This document shows, piece by piece, positions 37,437-46,148 of a stretch of 49,807 nt of DNA. The stretch lies in the NCBI RefSeq assembly GCF_900640115.1, contig NZ_CAAAIW010000024.1, positions 1-49,807 of the forward strand. Reading direction: 5' to 3'. The translations under genes were made by a program, and so were the position numbers. Positions within the stretch are counted from its first letter, which is position 1. Every line of letters begins with the position of its first letter. This stretch comes from Legionella yabuuchiae. Its GTDB lineage: Bacteria > Pseudomonadota > Gammaproteobacteria > Legionellales > Legionellaceae. The notes under the pieces were generated by a model that worked only from the letters and a program-made list of their open reading frames with translations, had not been told where the DNA came from and did no database searches.

Positions 37437-38144
37437 ATGAATGTATTATTTCTAGGTTTGAATCAAACAATGGGCCTAATTAGAACCATAACTGGCTCGG
37501 AACAGGAGCAATATCTTGATTCACAAGCGTTACGTCGTCAATGTAAAGAAGCCCTCAATCAATTTGAACAACAAGCACTAGAAAAAAATGTACAACCAGA
37601 ACATCTTGCGCTTTGTAAATACGCCCTAATTGCTTTTATTGACGAATTGATTATCAGACAGGAAGGGCCGACAAGTCAGATTTGGTTAGTGAATCCGCTG
37701 CAGCTAGAATATTTTGACGAAAATACGGCCGGCCAACAGTTTTTTATCAAACTTAATCATTTAAGACTGCAAGCTGAACGATTTATAGACTGTCTGGAAA
37801 TTTACTACTTTTGTCTTGAGTTGGGTTTTGAAGGTCAATATCAAACAAAAGACAAGTTTGAATTAATCCAATTAAAACAAGCGCTCAAAACACAAATTGA
37901 ACACATACGTCATTATCCAGTGTTAGACGTCCTATTTAGAGATGAAACCTTATCCTTTAAAGAACCTAAACCGTCTAAATCTAAGCTCCTGATATTTAGT
38001 CTTTGGGGACTAACGACTTTAGGTTTTCTCTATTTGATTCTTGTGGGAGTTATTCATTATCAAGCCCACCAAGCCCGTACACCAATCCATAATTATCAAC
38101 AGGCCATTGCTAAATCGTTAAAATTTGAATTCTCAAAGGAATAG
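37437..38144 (+). CDS. tssL: Type VI secretion protein TssL (DotU/IcmH family), without OmpA domain
   Basis: Inner-membrane component, 235 residues. The cytoplasmic hook-like domain shows LALCKYALIAFIDELIIRQEG (here IDELI in place of the usual VDEAV), WLVNPLQLEYFDENTAGQQFF and LELYxxCLxLGFEGxY-like LEIYYFCLELGFEGQY. A single membrane segment near the C-terminus (SLWGLTTLGFLYLILVGVI) anchors it, with a short periplasmic tail and no peptidoglycan-binding domain. Frame is open 34 codons upstream inside tssK, but ATG 37437 begins at family similarity and has AAGGA. tssM starts two bases after the stop. Confidence 0.9.
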   Translation: MNVLFLGLNQTMGLIRTITGSEQEQYLDSQALRRQCKEALNQFEQQALEKNVQPEHLALCKYALIAFIDELIIRQEGPTSQIWLVNPLQLEYFDENTAGQQFFIKLNHLRLQAERFIDCLEIYYFCLELGFEGQYQTKDKFELIQLKQALKTQIEHIRHYPVLDVLFRDETLSFKEPKPSKSKLLIFSLWGLTTLGFLYLILVGVIHYQAHQARTPIHNYQQAIAKSLKFEFSKE

Positions 38145-38145
38145 A

Positions 38146-41100
38146 ATGAAATATTATGTCCAACTTATTAAAGGAATGAAGCCCCAAAAAAAATTAATCC
38201 TCTTTAGCCTAGTGTTGCTCTTTTTTTTGATAATCCTAGGTTTTTTAACGAAATCATTGTTTCGTTTAGGTGGAATTATCTTGGGTTTGAGTAGTGTCGC
38301 AAGTTTGGTGTATGGAGGATGGTATCTCTTCAAATATGGTAAACCTCATTGGCTTCATAATGTAGAACTTGTGTTCCGAAACCACTGGCATGAAATTAAA
38401 ACATTCAACTGGCAAAAACACCTCCGACGTAAAGCATCAAAGGCAAATATTCCATGGCACTTAATGATTGGTCCTCCATCATCGGGAAAAACTAAGCTTC
38501 TGCATGCGTTGGAACATTCTAGTCAGAACGTTAAAAGCCAAGACCTAGACACCAAGCGCTATTATGAACAATGCTACTGTTCAGATGGAGTATTGATAGA
38601 TGTATCTGGTTCAATTTTATATGATGAGGAGCGTTGGCCATGGCTTATCACCGAATTAAAGAAAACTAAAATTAAACCCAAGTTAAAAGGGATTGTATTG
38701 GTGGTAAGTGCGCAGACTTTATTCGAGGAAGGTAATCTTAGAAAGAAGGTTTTTAGTCAATTAGATAAATTTTATAAAGCGTTAACTATAAAACTCCCTA
38801 TCCACTTAGTAATAACCCAGTGTGATCGTCTTGGTGGCTTTCGGCCATGCTTTGAAACACTAGGCTCTGATTTAAAAAAGCAAGTGTTTGGCATCACGTT
38901 TGATCAAAATAAATGCAGGGCATTGCAGCTTAAGCAATGGGGCGAATCCATTTATGGGGGCATTTATGCCCGATGCTTTAAGCAACTTTCTCTTCAGTCA
39001 TACGTTATAGAAACAACCGAGCTTTTGAGCTTTCCTCTGAATTTCAAGCGTTTATCGAACGCGTTGCATGCGTTTGTTCATGAATTAAGCCAAGATTCCA
39101 TATATCAAGAGAAAATAAATTTCGCGGGATGTTATCTCGTCGGGGATCAACATAAGTCCTCAGAGTCTCAAGGCTATTTTGCACATGATTTAATGACTAA
39201 ACAATTGTTTAATGTCAACGTTCCGGTTGAATTAAGTAACCATCAAAAAAAAAGAAAACAATGGATTTATCGAATAAAACGCACCTTGGTTACTTTAATG
39301 TTTGTCAGCAGTTTAGGATTGATGGTTTCAGCGTATTTAACCCATGCAACACTGCTTCATCGTGGTAAAGCGATAGCACAATCAGGACTGCAAGCGCTTG
39401 ATCATCCTATGCATTCATTTGATCTAACCATGTTATATCCCATTGCCCAGCATATCTATGATTTGCGCCACTTCAAAGAATCAAATACTTGGTATAAAAC
39501 CTTGGGAATAAACCAAGTCAAAAGCCAACTTGATCCCTATGATCAAATTTTGGCACAAGGATTACATTTGGTTTACAGGTCGATTAAACAACATTTAGCC
39601 AAGGAGTTGCAGGCATTTCATGAACAATGGGTAAACGCTAGTGATGAAGATCGTTTTGCGATGCGGGGAAGTTATTATACCCAGCTCAAGCTCTATTTAA
39701 TGCTCAATTTTCCACAACAAATTGATTTAGACGTTGCAACCAAAACGTTTGCAACGAATTGGAAGAGGTTAAAGGACTTCCCTGAGTCAACCCTTGCCAT
39801 GTCGAAATCCAGGCTTTTTCACTTAAGCCAAAACTATTTAGAGTATTTAAAGCAACTTGATGCGCATGAGCGGAAAAAATTAGCAACGTATAATCGTCAG
39901 TTAATCGGTTTTGCACGCCATGACTTGAAAACGACATCAGGCGTTAGCAATGTGTATGCTGAGATCGAACAATATTTTATAAACAGCCTTGGTTATTTCA
40001 AAGAAGACGTCGTTTTTGGTGACGATGAAGCCCATTTATGGCAGATGGGATATCCCTTACCACGATTTTTCTCGCGTGATGCCTTTGATAAGGCGGTAAG
40101 ACGTTCTATCGTTGATCATGCCCGTAGGGATGCAAAGCACGATTGGGTGATTCATGCTCCCTTAAATCAACTGGTTATGGCCACATCACCAATACAGTCT
40201 TTAAATGATAAAAGATCCGCAGAGCAATTAATAAATGAATTGCACACCCTTTACTTTCAACAGTATATAAAGCATTGGATGAACTTTCTAACCTCGCTCA
40301 AAATAATCCCTTTTAAGAGTTATGACGAAGCAGCGCTACAGCTTAGTATGTTAGAGCAGGAAACGGGTTCCATTGTTCACTTATTCCAAACCATTAATGC
40401 AAATTTTGCACTTAATTCATTTTTGCCAGAAACAGACATAAGCGCATTACCGTCTTCTATTAAAACTAAAATGATGTTTTGGTTTGAGGTTACCCGAACC
40501 AATATGACTTCCAATCCTATTCTAGGGCAATATTTAAAACAGTTGGAGAAGTTACAGCAAGAGACAGAACGGTTATCCATTGGTCCAGAATTGAGCCAAG
40601 CCGCTGAAAAATATGTAGCTCGTTTATTGGGTGGAGAAGGACAAGAGACGGAATTGTATAACACTTCAATTTTAATTGAGCAATTGATGAATCGAGTAAG
40701 TAATCTTCCTGAACGTCGAGTATTGAAAAATATACTCATATCGCCGGTACAAGAGTGTTATCGTGCCTTAGTTTATGAATCTTTGCGGGGATTGCAGAGT
40801 GAATGGAAGAAAACCGTGCTTACGCCCTTTAAAGAGCAATTAGCCACGAGCTTTCCTTTTAGTCACTCAGGACAAGATGCGAATTTAGGTCTCTTTATTA
40901 ATTTTTTCCGCCCAGACCAAGGAATAGTGACCGAGTTTAAACAGCGCTTGCAAACAATGTTACACCGTGAAGGAGGGCATTATATTGCAAAACAGTGGCT
41001 GGGGGTGTCTATTCCATTTTCAAAGCCTTTCTTAAGAAATATTGAAATCATTGAGCAGCTGACACAATCTTTATTTCCTCAAGGTCAAGGCGATTTAGCG

Positions 41101-41499
41101 CTTCGTTTCCTGGTCTACCCTATTCCCTCAGCAGGTGTAAAAGAAATCCTTTTTGTGAGTAATGGTCAATCTTTTCCTTATCATAATGGACCTCAGGAAT
41201 GGGTAACGTTTAAGTGGCCATCTAGCGACGCCATCGATCACGAATCATTCATTCGTATCACTCAATCTAATAATACCATGTTAATGAGCAAAGAATTTAT
41301 CGGCCCATGGGGGTTCTTCCATCTCCTGCATTCAGCCGCGAGCAAATTAAAGCATGAACAAGGGTATCGCTTACAGTGGACATTAAACCATGAGGGTCGC
41401 TCCAAAACCGTTCAGTTATTGATAGGTGGCAAATCAAGCCTTGATGCGTTTGAATTGTTGCTGTTTAAGCCATTAAAATTAGAAGAAAGTTTAACCTAA
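38146..41499 (+). CDS. tssM: Type VI secretion membrane protein TssM (IcmF family)
   Basis: Large inner-membrane protein that bridges TssL and TssJ, 1117 residues, full length. Two N-terminal membrane segments (~17-35 and ~41-62) form a hairpin; a cytoplasmic NTPase-like domain follows with Walker A GPPSSGKT (109-116), LIDVSGSIL and ITQCDRLGG. A third membrane segment lies at ~380-400, and the rest is periplasmic, ending in the IcmF C-terminal beta domain that meets TssJ. Walker A is intact, which is not so in all TssM. ATG 38146 has AAGGA five bases ahead. Last gene of the operon; an mqsRA module follows after 100 bases. Confidence 0.93.
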   Translation: MKYYVQLIKGMKPQKKLILFSLVLLFFLIILGFLTKSLFRLGGIILGLSSVASLVYGGWYLFKYGKPHWLHNVELVFRNHWHEIKTFNWQKHLRRKASKANIPWHLMIGPPSSGKTKLLHALEHSSQNVKSQDLDTKRYYEQCYCSDGVLIDVSGSILYDEERWPWLITELKKTKIKPKLKGIVLVVSAQTLFEEGNLRKKVFSQLDKFYKALTIKLPIHLVITQCDRLGGFRPCFETLGSDLKKQVFGITFDQNKCRALQLKQWGESIYGGIYARCFKQLSLQSYVIETTELLSFPLNFKRLSNALHAFVHELSQDSIYQEKINFAGCYLVGDQHKSSESQGYFAHDLMTKQLFNVNVPVELSNHQKKRKQWIYRIKRTLVTLMFVSSLGLMVSAYLTHATLLHRGKAIAQSGLQALDHPMHSFDLTMLYPIAQHIYDLRHFKESNTWYKTLGINQVKSQLDPYDQILAQGLHLVYRSIKQHLAKELQAFHEQWVNASDEDRFAMRGSYYTQLKLYLMLNFPQQIDLDVATKTFATNWKRLKDFPESTLAMSKSRLFHLSQNYLEYLKQLDAHERKKLATYNRQLIGFARHDLKTTSGVSNVYAEIEQYFINSLGYFKEDVVFGDDEAHLWQMGYPLPRFFSRDAFDKAVRRSIVDHARRDAKHDWVIHAPLNQLVMATSPIQSLNDKRSAEQLINELHTLYFQQYIKHWMNFLTSLKIIPFKSYDEAALQLSMLEQETGSIVHLFQTINANFALNSFLPETDISALPSSIKTKMMFWFEVTRTNMTSNPILGQYLKQLEKLQQETERLSIGPELSQAAEKYVARLLGGEGQETELYNTSILIEQLMNRVSNLPERRVLKNILISPVQECYRALVYESLRGLQSEWKKTVLTPFKEQLATSFPFSHSGQDANLGLFINFFRPDQGIVTEFKQRLQTMLHREGGHYIAKQWLGVSIPFSKPFLRNIEIIEQLTQSLFPQGQGDLALRFLVYPIPSAGVKEILFVSNGQSFPYHNGPQEWVTFKWPSSDAIDHESFIRITQSNNTMLMSKEFIGPWGFFHLLHSAASKLKHEQGYRLQWTLNHEGRSKTVQLLIGGKSSLDAFELLLFKPLKLEESLT

Positions 41500-41538
41500 A
41501 CCATAATTCTAGAAAAAGCAGTTAAGCCGAAATAAAAA

Positions 41539-41584
41539 AACCTTTGGGGTTATTTGAATACTTGCTATAATAACCTTAAAGGTT
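41539..41584 (+). promoter_or_regulatory. mqsRA promoter with two MqsA operators
   Basis: AACCT-TTG-GGGTT (41539-41551) and AACCT-TAA-AGGTT (41572-41584) match the known MqsA site AACCT-N3-AGGTT, the second exactly and the first with one change. They flank an extended -10 TGC-TATAAT (41563-41571). Binding would block the promoter, giving autoregulation by the antitoxin. Confidence 0.85.
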
Positions 41585-41599
41585 ATCAAAAGGATAACC

Positions 41600-41908
41600 A
41601 TGACCGAAAAGAGGCTACCTAGCTATTCTTTAGAAACAATTAAGAAAGTGTTTAACAAAGAAGATAAGCTGAACATGACCTACTCTGCCAAACAAGGTCA
41701 AATTAGCTTGGGATTTACTAACAAAGATGTGGTGGATGCTATTCAGGCGCTTACAACACGGAATTTTTATAAATCCATGTTACCAATACACACTGGATTT
41801 AGCGCATGGCAGGATGTCTATAAATCACGTTTTAATGGTGTGGAGTTATATATTAAGTTTCAGGTTGGTACACGCGGGGAGCTAATTCTCTCTTTTAAGG
41901 AGAAGTAA
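41600..41908 (+). CDS. mqsR: MqsR-type mRNA interferase toxin
   Basis: Type II toxin, a RelE-fold endoribonuclease that in E. coli cuts mRNA at GCU. 102 residues. C-terminal FYKSM, WQDVYKSRF and LILSFKEK tracts match E. coli MqsR closely. Toxin gene precedes the antitoxin, as is typical for mqsRA. Ribosome-binding site AAAGGATAACC overlaps the downstream end of the operator region. Located directly behind tssM, so it may stabilise this segment of the chromosome. Confidence 0.9.
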   Translation: MTEKRLPSYSLETIKKVFNKEDKLNMTYSAKQGQISLGFTNKDVVDAIQALTTRNFYKSMLPIHTGFSAWQDVYKSRFNGVELYIKFQVGTRGELILSFKEK

Positions 41909-41909
41909 G

Positions 41910-42338
41910 ATGACAAAACATACATGCCCTATTTGTGGCGAAAAAGCCTTAAAGCATGATATAAAAAATGTGCCTTACACATACAAAGGTCATACGTTTT
42001 ATATCGATCAACCTGCAGAGTGGTGTGGTGCCTGTGGTGAAGGTATTATTAGTGCTGACGATGATAAATCCGTCCTTACCAATATTCAGGAAGAAAAAGC
42101 AAAAATAGATGGGCTTTTGCCGCCAAGCGAAATAAAAGAGATCCGCAAGAAATTGCATTTAAATCAAAAAGAAGCAAGCACCCTTTTTGGTGGTGGTATC
42201 AATGCCTTTAATCGATACGAAAAGGGTGTAAACGCAATCCCAAGACCGTTAAGTCTTCTCTTAACTCTTCTTAAAAAGCACCCCGACCAATTAAAAGAAT
42301 TGATCAATAATAACAATTCGACGCTCGCGAAGCATTAA
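41910..42338 (+). CDS. mqsA: MqsA antitoxin
   Basis: Antitoxin and repressor of its own operon, 142 residues. N-terminal zinc-binding domain with Cys6/Cys9 and Cys39/Cys42 neutralises MqsR. C-terminal helix-turn-helix (IRKKLHLNQKEASTLFGGGI, then NAFNRYEKG) binds the palindromes upstream of mqsR. It starts one base after the mqsR stop. Compared with E. coli MqsA (131 residues) it has a slightly longer C-terminus. Confidence 0.92.
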   Translation: MTKHTCPICGEKALKHDIKNVPYTYKGHTFYIDQPAEWCGACGEGIISADDDKSVLTNIQEEKAKIDGLLPPSEIKEIRKKLHLNQKEASTLFGGGINAFNRYEKGVNAIPRPLSLLLTLLKKHPDQLKELINNNNSTLAKH

Positions 42339-42547
42339 ATATTAAGGGCGCACAATGAAAGAGTCATTACAAATTACACTAAGAAAAAATCGACGCTCAG
42401 TCGACCTTTCCCGCAAGCGGGCGAGGTGAAACAGATTTAACCGCACTTAAAATCGCACCCGGTATTTACCGTCAGATTGATTTGCAAACTGACCACTGAT
42501 ATCCTTTGGCTAGGATTTAATAGTTGATTTTTAAAGGATATCTTAAT
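42339..42547. other. Gap between mqsA and kup with possible gene debris
   Basis: ATG at 42355 begins a 24-codon frame ending at 42429. A shifted frame continues to 42499 with ETDLTALKIAPGIYRQIDLQ, which reads like protein, so a decayed gene is possible. CCCGC-AA-GCGGG at 42410-42421 is a small hairpin. The kup ribosome-binding site is at the end. Confidence 0.3.
42498..42542 (+). promoter_or_regulatory. Inverted repeat that masks the kup ribosome-binding site
   Basis: GATATCCTTT (42498-42507) and AAAGGATATC (42533-42542) are perfect reverse complements, extendable by two G-U pairs, with a ~25-base loop. The right arm contains AAAGGA, the ribosome-binding site of kup. In mRNA the stem would hide it, suggesting translational control. 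Confidence 0.6.
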
Positions 42548-44437
42548 TTGAGTGAACGAATGTCTGAGACAAATCCGACACTTTTTACTATGTCCCTAGC
42601 GGCGTTGGGAGTGGTCTATGGAGATATCGGAACGAGTCCCTTATACGCTATGAGGGAATCGCTTTATGGACTTCCCATTAATTTAGTCGATGTACTAGGG
42701 GTTTTATCGCTAATTTTTTGGTCCTTCATCCTGGTCATTTCTTTAAAATACTTAGTCATTTTGTTCCGTGCAGACAACGATGGAGAGGGTGGGATCCTCG
42801 CTTTATTGGCACTGGTAAAACGTCACATGGGTGATAAGGCCAGAATATTATTTGTTCTGGGAATTTTTGGGGCAGGTCTCATGCTCGGAGATGGGATGTT
42901 AACGCCCGCTATTTCGGTTATCAGTGCTATTGAAGGATTAAATATTATCGTTCCTTCACTATCGAACTGGGTCATTCCACTCACCATTCTTATTTTAATC
43001 GGATTATTTTCAGTTCAATCTTATGGCACCGCTAAAATCGGATTCATTTTTGGACCAATTATTTTTATTTGGTTCGTGACTATAGGAATTTTAGGGTTTG
43101 TTCATATCATTCAAAATCCTGTGGTATTAAAAGCGGTCAGCCCTTTATATGCGTATCATTTTTTTGTGGTCAATGGATGGACTGGTTACGCACTGTTAGG
43201 CGGCATTTTTCTGGTGGTGACCGGAGGCGAAGCGCTTTATGCTGATTTGGGGCATTTTGGTAAGACTCCGATTCGCGTGAGTTGGTTTACCATTGCATTG
43301 CCTGGACTGCTGTTGAATTACTTCGGCCAGGGGGCTTACCTTCTAAACCACCCTGACGCAATCGTTAATCCTTTTTACATGCTTGCTCCAAAATGGTTTT
43401 CGTTTCCTTTATTAGTTATTGCCACAGTTGCTACGATTATTGCGTCACAGGCGGTTATTTCGGCTGTGTTTTCACTAACAAGGCAAGCAGTACTGTTAGG
43501 CCTTTATCCTCATCTGCCTATTATTCAAACCTCCAAGTCCAAGCGGGGGCAAATTTATATCCCACAAATGAATCTAATTTTGGCATTGGGTACACTGTTC
43601 TTAATCCTCACCTTTAAAAGTTCAAATGCATTGGCCCATGCCTATGGTATTGCAGTCAACTTAGACATGATCATGACCAGCATGCTGATCATTTATTTAG
43701 CCATCAAAAAATGGCATTGGCATCCGTTAAATTTAATATTGATGTTTAGTTTCTTTGGTATCATAGATTTTGCTTTCTTAGGGGCTAATATTCAAAAAAT
43801 AATGACGGGCGGATGGGTTCCGGTGGTGTTTGCCATGATTTGTGCATTTATTATGTACACCTGGTATCAAGGCCGGCAGTATCTTCAAGAAGAATATTAT
43901 ATTAAAAAAGAAGAATACACGAAAATCTTAAAACAATTTGATTACAAAAGTCTTCACCACCTGCCCGATACAACCGCTATTTTTATTACCGATGTGTATG
44001 ATAGAAGTGGTGGGAGTTTTTTACACTTTTTAAAGTTGGTGCGCACACTGCCAGAGTATATTTTGATCGTCAATTATAAGGTAGAAAATATTCCTTATGT
44101 CTCCTCCACGGATCGGTTTGAGATGCATTGTCCCAAGGAAAATGTCTGTGAATTAACGCTACATTATGGCTTCATGGACACCATTTCAATTCCGCAGGCC
44201 TTATATGTTGCTAACGAGCGAAAATTATTACCTTTTGAAGTCAATATCGAGGCTGCAACCTATTTATTAGAAATACCAAACGTCGTTGCCAGTAAAAAGA
44301 AAGACACTTTGTGGTTTTACTGGCAAGAAAAATTATTTGCGTTCCTGGTTAGAAACTACTCAGCTAATTTGAATATTGAGTTTTATCAGTTGCCTTATAA
44401 CCGCACCATTGCGATCGGCACGTACAACATAATTTAA
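42548..44437 (+). CDS. kup: Kup-type potassium uptake protein
   Basis: Proton-coupled potassium importer of the inner membrane (KUP/HAK/KT family), 629 residues. Signature SLAALGVVYGDIGTSPLYAM at the N-terminus, about twelve membrane segments, and the cytoplasmic C-terminal part (from WYQGRQYL on) with DRSGGSFLHFLKL. TTG at 42548 has AAAGGA nine bases ahead; ATG at 42560 is an alternative. The stop overlaps the convergent DUF1460 gene by four bases. Upstream hairpin suggests controlled translation. Confidence 0.95.
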   Translation: MSERMSETNPTLFTMSLAALGVVYGDIGTSPLYAMRESLYGLPINLVDVLGVLSLIFWSFILVISLKYLVILFRADNDGEGGILALLALVKRHMGDKARILFVLGIFGAGLMLGDGMLTPAISVISAIEGLNIIVPSLSNWVIPLTILILIGLFSVQSYGTAKIGFIFGPIIFIWFVTIGILGFVHIIQNPVVLKAVSPLYAYHFFVVNGWTGYALLGGIFLVVTGGEALYADLGHFGKTPIRVSWFTIALPGLLLNYFGQGAYLLNHPDAIVNPFYMLAPKWFSFPLLVIATVATIIASQAVISAVFSLTRQAVLLGLYPHLPIIQTSKSKRGQIYIPQMNLILALGTLFLILTFKSSNALAHAYGIAVNLDMIMTSMLIIYLAIKKWHWHPLNLILMFSFFGIIDFAFLGANIQKIMTGGWVPVVFAMICAFIMYTWYQGRQYLQEEYYIKKEEYTKILKQFDYKSLHHLPDTTAIFITDVYDRSGGSFLHFLKLVRTLPEYILIVNYKVENIPYVSSTDRFEMHCPKENVCELTLHYGFMDTISIPQALYVANERKLLPFEVNIEAATYLLEIPNVVASKKKDTLWFYWQEKLFAFLVRNYSANLNIEFYQLPYNRTIAIGTYNII

Positions 44438-45447
44438 TGCGTATCTTTTTCAGGATGAACCTCACAATGTTCGCCAAGTACTTGCTTCGGGACCACTATC
44501 TGCACATTAATGCCTTTTATAGTGGGGCTCTTTAATGTGTTTCGTAAATAATCTACAAGAGGAACGTCAACCGTTTTTTGATGAATCGATGAAGCTTCGC
44601 GATACATTAACGTATCGTTAACCCATATCCCAAATCCAAGATGGGAAACGTGTAAACGTGTTCCGATTTGTTTACGAAGATCCCAGCTGGGTCGAATAAT
44701 TTCAATGATTGAGGCGTTGGGAATTTGCTTGAATAAATAATGATTCGGCTCGCCTTTTTCATTAAATAACTCACTTAAAGGAAGGTAAGGAATTTCTGTT
44801 TCCGCTACTTCCAGCTTACTACCTATTTGTTTTAACTCAGCTAATTTCTGCTGCTTTTGTTCTTCGCTTAAACCGTTAATTCGAATTTTGGAACGTGTAA
44901 AATGCTGATACCACGAAGGTTTGTCGATGATGGTTTTGGCCCGCTTAGCTACGGGTTTGTTTTTCTCATCAGTAAAAGTGGTCGTGATATCTTTAGTATA
45001 AGACTGAGATTGATTATTTCGGTTCCAATCGCGACTGGCGAAATGATTGCGGTGGGCGAAGTTGACTTGACCATCGTGGTAGCGAATTTTTTGAATGCAT
45101 TGTTTAAACGAATTTAAGTTATTGGCCAAAGCAAGCGCTAAAACCGTGTCTACATAAGTTTCACAATCAAACGCATCTAAACGATATAAAGGGAACTGAT
45201 CAAATTCACCATTTTTTCCCTCTCCTAATGCGGTTAACAGGTAAGGTTTCCCCAAGAGTAGGGCACTAAAGGCTTCAATTCGAGCCGGCATGTTATTGAT
45301 CGGTTTCTGTTTAAGCCTATGATACAATTGTTCAATTATTTTATCGGCTTTTTGTTCAGGATCGACGCTATTTGCCGCAAGCAAACCGCTGCTTAATAAA
45401 AGTATAATAGCAATTGGGAGTTGTTTTATAAAAATTATTAGTTTCAT
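44434..45447 (-). CDS. DUF1460 exported protein (NlpC/P60-like amidase fold)
   Basis: Probable periplasmic protein of 337 residues acting on peptidoglycan or peptides. The signal peptide (KQLPIAIILLLSSGLLAAN) starts at the ATG ending at 45447; the longer frame adds 27 residues without a signal and is less likely. DUF1460 marks: KPYLLTALGEG, FPLYRLDAFDCETYVDTVLA with the likely nucleophile Cys, NFAHRNHFASRDWN, and HVSHLGFGI with a likely His. Enzyme activity is predicted from the fold and not proven. It converges with kup and diverges from the spmA gene. Confidence 0.82.
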   Translation of the reverse strand: MKLIIFIKQLPIAIILLLSSGLLAANSVDPEQKADKIIEQLYHRLKQKPINNMPARIEAFSALLLGKPYLLTALGEGKNGEFDQFPLYRLDAFDCETYVDTVLALALANNLNSFKQCIQKIRYHDGQVNFAHRNHFASRDWNRNNQSQSYTKDITTTFTDEKNKPVAKRAKTIIDKPSWYQHFTRSKIRINGLSEEQKQQKLAELKQIGSKLEVAETEIPYLPLSELFNEKGEPNHYLFKQIPNASIIEIIRPSWDLRKQIGTRLHVSHLGFGIWVNDTLMYREASSIHQKTVDVPLVDYLRNTLKSPTIKGINVQIVVPKQVLGEHCEVHPEKDTH

Positions 45448-45547
45448 AATGAAAAAAACCTGTGGATAGAGTGCAATAGTATAGACGAAATTTTTTTTGG
45501 CGAAAGTTAGAGACGTTCCCCTATCCATTCTTTCTTGGAGGATTTAA

Positions 45548-46144
45548 ATGTTAAATGCCATTTGGCTAGGCATGATATTTTTATCGGTAATCGTAGGTTT
45601 TATTCAAGGGCGGCTTGATCAGGTGGTTCATGCTGTAACCGACTCAGCGAAGCTTGGGTTTGAAGTAGCGCTTGGCTTAACCGGAATTATGGCACTTTGG
45701 TTAGGAATTATGGGGATTGCCTCTGAATCTGGTCTGATTAATACATTTGCACGTATTCTTCGACCGGTTATGAAACGCCTTTTTCCAGAGGTTCCAGTTG
45801 AGCATCCCGCGATGGGCGCGATGGTGATGAATATCTCAGCGAATATGCTTGGACTCGCGAACGCGGCTACGCCTTTTGGGTTACAAGCGATGAAAGAGTT
45901 ACAACGCTTAAATACTCACGCTCACACAGCAAGTAATGCGATGTGTACGTTTCTCGCTGTTAATACCTCCAGCGTACAATTAATTCCTGCCACAGCGATT
46001 GCTTTCTTGGCGGCAAATGGCAATCTACATCCAAGCAATGTCATTATCAGCTCATTATTAGCGACGACTGTTTCCACCATCGTAGGGATCGTGGCTGTGA
46101 AGCAATTTGCAAAACTTTCCTATTTTAAAATCGATTCGGATTAA
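45548..46144 (+). CDS. SpmA-like nucleoside-recognition membrane protein
   Basis: Inner-membrane protein of 198 residues with about five segments; function in non-sporulating bacteria unknown. Pattern GFEVALGLTGIMALWLGIMGIA, MVMNISANMLGLANAATPFG and NTSSVQLIPATAIAF is that of SpmA (Gate/nucleoside-recognition domain). GGAGG precedes the ATG. The SpmB-like partner follows after four bases, as in sporulating Firmicutes where the pair aids spore core dehydration. Here they probably form a two-protein membrane complex. Confidence 0.85.
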   Translation: MLNAIWLGMIFLSVIVGFIQGRLDQVVHAVTDSAKLGFEVALGLTGIMALWLGIMGIASESGLINTFARILRPVMKRLFPEVPVEHPAMGAMVMNISANMLGLANAATPFGLQAMKELQRLNTHAHTASNAMCTFLAVNTSSVQLIPATAIAFLAANGNLHPSNVIISSLLATTVSTIVGIVAVKQFAKLSYFKIDSD

Positions 46145-46148
46145 ACCT

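Noticed and set aside
37437-41499. IcmH/DotU and IcmF of the Dot/Icm type IVB system
   Set aside because: They are in one operon with TssJ and TssK, which are T6SS-specific, and no other dot/icm gene is near.
42355-42429. 24-codon open frame between mqsA and kup as a gene
   Set aside because: No ribosome-binding site and no recognisable product; kept only as possible debris.
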